A DNA stretch of 64,000 nt. It comes from Gigaspora margarita (taxonomy: Eukaryota; Glomeromycota; Glomeromycetes; Diversisporales; Gigasporaceae). The notes under the pieces are model-generated. The model was not told the DNA's origin. It ran no database searches and saw only the letters and a list, made by a program, of their open reading frames with translations. Location: the NCBI GenBank assembly GCA_009809945.1, contig WTPW01002496.1, positions 1 to 64,000 on the forward strand, read 5' to 3'. The translations under genes and the position numbers were made by a program. Shown piece after piece: positions 58,849 through 64,000 of this stretch. Position 1 is the stretch's first letter, and each line of letters starts with the position of its first letter.

Positions 58849-59819
58849 GGCCACTCAAATTAATTCTTTGTTTAATATAACATAAATATTTTGCAAGAGG
58901 AGGGAGTTAAAAAAATAAACAACAACCCTAAAAAAATAGCAATTCTATTGGCTAAACAAATGTAAAAATTTTCAAAAGCCAATACTGCAAGTTGATTGGT
59001 TAAACTAGTGTATATTTTATGTAGAGGAATGCACAGCAAAAGGATGCTTCAGGACAATCACATGATTTTGAGAAAATCATGACCAAAATTGGTATATAAT
59101 TATTATCTATATTAGTATCAAAATAATAAAGCAAAATTATGTACTTTTTTAAGGTAGCTGGGAACCTGGATATGTTCTTGAAGAAATATGGGGGAGCCCA
59201 TAGCAAAAGGATGCTTCGGGTCAACCAATCAAATTTTGAGATTTTATAGAATAACCAAATAATAAATGAATAATTTTATAAAAACAACTTTTAATAATTA
59301 AATCTATTAATAAAAAAGTACATAATTTTGCTTTATTATTTTGATACTATTATATAGGTGATAATCACATACCAATTTTGGACATAATTTTCTTAAAATC
59401 ATGTGATTGTCCTGAAGCATCCTTTTGCTGTGAGTTCTCCCATATATGAGTGATGTCATGTATGGCTTAGAGACTAACATACATCAGTGCAATAACCATA
59501 CCTGGGCACTAGAGGAGCTGCCAGGTAGTAGCCTATATTAAAATTAGATTTAGTTTTTTGTATTATTTTGTACATAAAGATTCTAATAAATAGCACAAGG
59601 TTGTAAAGTGAAAAAAAAATTATGTACTTTTTTATTAATAGATTTAATTATTAAAAGTTGCTTTTATAAAAATATTTATTTATTATTTGGTTATTCTATA
59701 AAATCTCAAAATTTGATTGTTTGATCTGAAGCATCCTTTTGCTATGGGCTTATTTATGACTAAAATTTTAAAAAATAGATGAGAGGTTATATTAAACAAA
59801 GAATCAAATTGGCATAGCC
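58849..59819. mobile_element. PIF/Harbinger-like non-autonomous element, 0.97 kb
   Basis: GGCCACTCAAATTAATTCTT with TTTGTTTAATATAAC pairs with the right end (GTTATATTAAACAAAGAATC ... GGCATAGCC). TTA lies at the left border and TAA at the right, a TWA-type target. The interior has repeated AGCAAAAGGATGCTTC blocks and inverted AATCACATGATTTTGAG blocks, so it forms several hairpins. No transposase frame. Confidence 0.75.
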
Positions 59820-59822
59820 TAA

Positions 59823-60486
59823 AATACAATATACAACTAATTTATAAAAGCTAACAAAGATATTATTCAAAAGACCAATTAATTCTCTCACAACTTTTCT
59901 AAAACAATTTCTTAATGAGATTATACCTATTTTGTAAAATACTTCTTTTTAAAACAATTGAATATTTTATGTTTGTTTTCTTTAAAAGGCAAATAAGAAT
60001 ATGAATTTCTGTATTCAATCTGTACTTTATATTACAAAAATGACTTAGAAAAAAGATAAAGACATTTTAGTCATTATTGAACAAGGCACAAAGACTTTAT
60101 TCATGAATGTTTCATTGCTACATCATATGATTTATGATATTTAACTTTATCATTAATAGTACTTTGTTAGGCAGACTTACTTATTCTACAAAGAACTGAA
60201 GTACAAATATTAAAAGATAAAAAAAAGGGCAATAAAGCACAATCAAAAGATTCTAAATAGTAGAATTTAGTATTATGTCTATATTGAGAAAGTTTTTTTA
60301 GTACAGCTCTGTGCAAATTTTTAAAAAAACAATTATTAAAAATTAATGCAGTTCTGTGATCCTGCTAGTAATTGTTTAAGAAAATTTTTTAATTTACTGT
60401 GCAGATTTAATTTTCTGCACAGATCTTTAATTCAATAATTTGTGCAGATTGTAAAAAATAAAGAATATATTCAAATATTTATATTT
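59823..60486. other. AT-rich spacer with a small hairpin
   Basis: CTGTGCAG-loop-CTGCACAG lies at 60397-60422, with related TGTGCA words at 60312 and 60442, perhaps a worn MITE. Nothing else recognised. Confidence 0.45.
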
Positions 60487-62340
60487 TTATTTTTTTTAAC
60501 CTTTGGCAAATCTTGCCATGAATTTATTTGTATAGTTACATGCATGCTAAAAGCTATACATTATTAATCTACTACTTAAAAATAAAAGTCTGACTTCATT
60601 CGGTTACTTTTAAGAGCACCTAAATGTAATCCACTGCACTAACTCTCAAATAAGCTAGAGTTGGGTAGTCTGCTACAAAAGAACCATTGCCAAGAAGGAA
60701 TTTAACCTTAATGGGCCCAACTATTCGAAAACAAATTTGAAAACCAAAAAAGAAAATGAAAAGAAGTAAAAGGAGGTATAAATTGGGGAAGAACTACAAA
60801 ACCTATACAAAAACCAAAAAAAAACAAAAGAAAACAAAAGAAAAAAAAGGAAAAAGGCAGGAGAAAAAGTAATAAAAATTATATAATACTGCGCGATATA
60901 AATCGCCTAAGTATTATATGTACAATAAATAAAGGGAATTGGTATTTCCACACCCCTTTTTGGTATTGCCATATCCATATAAATTATTTTAATTTTTTAA
61001 AAAATTTTTAACTTTGGTCGAAGATATTTTGGAAACCATATGACCAAATTCGAGCAACATTTTTTTCTTTGAATTCAATAGCTTTTTACAATTAAAATAA
61101 AAAAAGTTGATTGAATTTGGTCAGGTGGGTGCCAAGATATCTTCGATCAAAGTTTTATAAAATTCTAGACATCTATTAAATATAAGATGCATCAAAAATT
61201 GGTTTCAAAGTTTGATCGAAGATATCATGGTCCCACCTAGCCAAATTCGATCAATTTTTTTTATTTTAATTATAAAAAGCTGTAGAATTTAAAAAAAAAA
61301 GTTGATAAAATTTGGTCAGGTGGATTCCAAGATATCTTCGATTAAAGTTTTGTAAAATTCTAAATATCTATCAAATATAAGCTGCGGTAATAATTGTTTA
61401 CAAAAGATATTTTGGCACCCACCTGAATGAATTCAATCAACTTTTTTTTTTTTAATTGTAAAAGGCTGCAGAATGAAAAAAAAAAGTTGTTCGAATTTGG
61501 TCAGGTTGGTTCCAAGATATCTTTGATCAAAGATTTTGTAACATTCTAAATATCTATCAAATATAAGCTGCAGCAATAATTGTTTACAAACTTTGATCGA
61601 AGATATCTTGGAACTCATCTGACCAATTTCATTCAACTTTTTTTTATTTTAATTGTAAAATGCTGTAGAATTCAAAGAAAAAAAAGTTGATTGAATTTGT
61701 TTAGATGAATTTCAATATAACTTTGATCAAATATTTTGTAAAATTCTAAACGTCTATCAAATATAAGCTGCAACAGTGATTGTTTACAAACTTTGATCGA
61801 AGATATCTTGGCACCCACCTGACCAAATTCATCAACTTTTTTTATTTTAATTGTAAAATGCTATTGAATTCAAAAAAAATGTTGATCAAATTTGGTCAGA
61901 TGGATTCTAAGATATCTTCGATCAAAGTTAAAATTTTTTTAAAAATTAAAATGATCTACATGGTGTGGCAATACCAAAAAGGGGTGTGGCAATACCAAAA
62001 AGGGGTGTAGAAATACCAATTCCCTAAATAAAACTATAAGAACATTCTGGAATTTCATTTCTTCTACTCAACCTACTCCTCTGTCCTATGATACCTTACA
62101 TGTCATTCCTATTTATCAACTCACATGCCTTCTTCCTGATTAGAATAGAAACAACAGTACTGATCTTTTGAAGGGGTATGCTAGATTTCCCACTTTTTGT
62201 CCAAAAACCTAGAAAAAAAACTTCAAGCAGTATATGGTATTGGATATATGATATTTATGTGCTTGTTACTAAAAATCCTTAAAGAAAGCATTGGAAAACT
62301 TATTTTTAAGTTCACTGCCTAGCCAGCTATAGGACTTTTA
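60487..62340 (-). repeat. retroposon-like repeat, copy 3, split by a MITE
   Basis: Reverse-complement relative of 13885-15050 and 15270-16198: AAAAAGTGGGAAATCTAGC, AAAGATCAGTACTG and AGAATGTTCTTATAG (minus strand) match. Its 3' part at 60720-60487 ends GGCAAGATTTGCCAAAGG plus an A-rich tail and is like the SINE end at 6955-7160. It is interrupted by 60934-62024. Confidence 0.65.
60934..62024. mobile_element. multi-hairpin MITE, 1.09 kb, TSD TAAATAAA
   Basis: Starts GGGAATTGGTATTTCCACAC and ends with the complement; near the right end the block GTGTGGCAATACCAAAAAGG is doubled. TAAATAAA is exact at both borders (60926-60933, 62025-62032). The interior is five to six tandem copies of a palindromic unit of about 200 bp: TTTGATCGAAGATATCTTGG, CACCTGACCAAATTC, an A/T spacer, then GAATTTGGTCAGGTGG and CCAAGATATCTTCGATCAAA. 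Short frames inside (61433-61636, 61780-62010) are by-products. Confidence 0.92.
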
Positions 62341-62759
62341 TCAATAAAAGGAATTTTGCCTTTTACTAAAATTTCTTGTACTAAGGGCACCAACTGCCAG
62401 TTATTTTGTATGACTGATACTTCTGGCCTGCTTGCCGAATATATAAAGAAGTCCCAAAAAAATTTGAAAAAATGTTGATCTTTATAAAAACTAGTATTAT
62501 AGTTGCTTTGTCTTTTACTAAAAAAATTTTTGTTTTTCTTTAGTTCAGAATTTTTGTACAAGTGATCATTGGAAAGAGTTTTTTTTGTATTCAAAAATTT
62601 ATATATTTTTAATAATATAATTTTTACAAATATATAATATAAATTTTACAAAAATAATAAAAATAATATATTTTTATTAAAAAAAAACTAAAAAATATTA
62701 TTTTTTTTTTAAAAAAAAACAAATACTAAAAAAATATTACATTTGTATTAAAAAAAAAA
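62341..62759. other. AT-rich spacer
   Basis: The minus-strand frame 62319-62594 (91 residues, with VQEILVKGKIPF near its end) runs into copy 3 of the retroposon-like repeat and may be an upstream part of it; no family was recognised. A- and T-runs fill 62590-62770. Confidence 0.35.
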
Positions 62760-62910
62760 CTAAAAAATATTACAAGAAATACTACAAAAAAGCCTTGGAG
62801 GTACTACAAAAACACTATAAAGATACTATACAAATATTATATAAATGCCATAAAGACACCACTTTACACAAACACTATAAAGACACTGTACAAATGCTAT
62901 AGAAACACTG
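62760..62910. repeat. degenerate minisatellite, about 18-bp unit
   Basis: Repeats of ACACTATAAAGACACTGTAC and close variants, about seven copies, no frame. Confidence 0.65.
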
Positions 62911-63723
62911 AAACCAATATGGAAACCTAACATATAGCATGACAAACAAAATGTGAAAAAGTGCCAAATATAGCATCATAAACTCAGCACCAATGACAAA
63001 CATATCCAGTAATACAACAAATATGATGGTCACCTACTCTGAACCTAAAAAGAATTATCATTGCATGAATATAATGCTTAAGCAAAAAAAAAATAAAAAT
63101 AAAAATTGATACTTTACTATACAATTAAGAAACTCAATACCCAAGTAATGCACTAGTGATGAAAGTAATTCCAAACTGAATTACACCCAATGATAGCAAT
63201 AAACAAGCAATGAAAGACCACTAAAATGGATGATACCACTAATGAAAAAGCTCCAAGTAACACATCAATTGCAAAAGAGACTCCAAACTAGATGAAGAAA
63301 ACTCTAAAAAACCTACCTGCAATGAAAGAATACTAGTAATAAAGGTACCATGAATAATGATAGTTATCCAAAAAAAAGTTAGTTACCATGCTACAGACAA
63401 GCAAAAATACCAGTAACTATGGCATTAAATGATAATACCTGCAATAGCCAAACTTTGAAATGTCAATTTCAGAAACTGATACTAGTAACGACAAAAAATT
63501 CCAAGAACAGAGATAACAATGGTATCTCTAGGATAGCAAAATGGACAAAACTAACAATAGAAAAAAAAATGAATAAAAAAAAACAAAAAAAGAACTTAAC
63601 TATTTATATCTGGTTGATCATCCTCACTGGTAATTTCAAGTAAAAATCTAAATAAAATAAAATAATAAATATAATATATATAAATAAAATAAATAAAAAT
63701 AGATTTAAAAAAAATAATTAGAC
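62911..63723. other. A-rich spacer
   Basis: AGTAATG, CCAAACTG and AATGAAAGA words recur irregularly, perhaps a worn tandem repeat related in style to 26085-26770. No gene recognised. Confidence 0.4.
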
Positions 63724-64000
63724 CTGCGGGTCGATAGCATAGCGGTTATGCTCCCAGGTTACAAATCGAAGGTTGCCAGTTCAAATCCCCCTAGAGACGA
63801 AATTGAAAAAACCAGCCGATTAGGGAACTGAAACACCGTGGGAACCAGGGACCCAGGACGTCATATGACGGACTTAATTGGGCAGTTACCGTTATCAAAT
63901 CTGTGGTGGTATGAAACGAGTTAGAACTCGATTTGGAATAACGAAGTCACGAGACGTAATGCGAGGCCTAAGTCTAATAAAAGATACTACATGAACTCAT
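63724..64000 (+). mobile_element. tRNA-derived SINE, cut by the window end
   Basis: Head with A box TAGCATAGCGG (63736-63746) and B box AGTTCAAATCC (63778-63788), which fits the RNA polymerase III consensus well. The body then matches the minus-strand SINE at 6955-7475 (GGAACTGAAACACCGTG, ACCAGGGACCCAGGACGTC, TACTACATGAACTCAT). The head is too poor in paired stems for a working tRNA. The 3' part lies beyond the window. Confidence 0.88.

Noticed and set aside
62319..62594. 91-residue minus-strand frame as a new gene
   Set aside because: It runs into copy 3 of a dispersed repeat and has no recognised domain. Kept only as a note under that repeat.
63724..63800. Possible functional tRNA gene (also at 7395-7475 and 18162-18240)
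   Set aside because: A and B boxes are present, but stems pair poorly and each continues into a retroposon body with an A-rich tail. SINE heads fit better.

Overview
This is a very AT-rich, gene-poor stretch of a fungal nuclear genome, packed with transposable elements. Four things point to an arbuscular mycorrhizal fungus of the Rhizophagus/Glomus type. They are an intron-containing fungal chitin deacetylase gene, decayed members of the F-box/LRR and BTB-BACK-TLDc families that are greatly expanded in those fungi, a Helitron Rep remnant, and LINE and MITE debris of the kind found there. The species call is inference; no rRNA or other marker lies in the window.

Only one gene looks intact: a secreted CE4 chitin/polysaccharide deacetylase at 44509-45779 (+), four exons, 345 residues, with all catalytic motifs present. 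Everything else that once coded for protein is broken: two F-box/LRR fragments (19.8-21.4 kb), a collapsed BTB-BACK-TLDc gene (21.5-22.3 kb), a 5'-truncated LINE with RT, RNase H and zinc-knuckle remains (32.8-36.7 kb, minus) and a Helitron Rep fragment (57.2-58.2 kb, minus).

Layout. 1-13.5 kb: a satellite array, then many MITEs with readable target-site duplications (TSDs) and a tRNA-derived SINE. 13.9-16.2 kb: two copies of a retroposon-like repeat. 16.8-18.1 kb: a large palindromic element with an N gap at its centre. 18.2-24.8 kb: retroposon, gene remnants, a repeat cluster and a solo LTR. 25-32.5 kb: foldback elements, tandem repeats, a second LTR copy split by a MITE, and a 1.46 kb multi-hairpin element. 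32.8-36.7 kb: LINE carrying a nested SINE. 37-41.8 kb: MITEs, a minisatellite and a foldback cluster. 44.5-45.8 kb: the deacetylase gene. 47.2-57.0 kb: a 9.75 kb inverted repeat with two 4355-bp arms and a 1040-bp spacer, both outer ends looking like Helitron 3' termini. 57-64 kb: Helitron remnant, more MITEs, a third copy of the 13.9 kb repeat and a second SINE.

The most unusual signals are three. First, the giant inverted repeat, whose arms consist largely of tandem repeats of about 100 bp. Second, a two-fold symmetric module of about 115 bp that recurs in the window inside elements of different classes, including an LTR. Third, elements that have grown by accumulating internal hairpins while keeping short terminal repeats and an 8-bp TSD. 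All positions were read by eye; element boundaries are firm where a TSD is quoted and approximate elsewhere.
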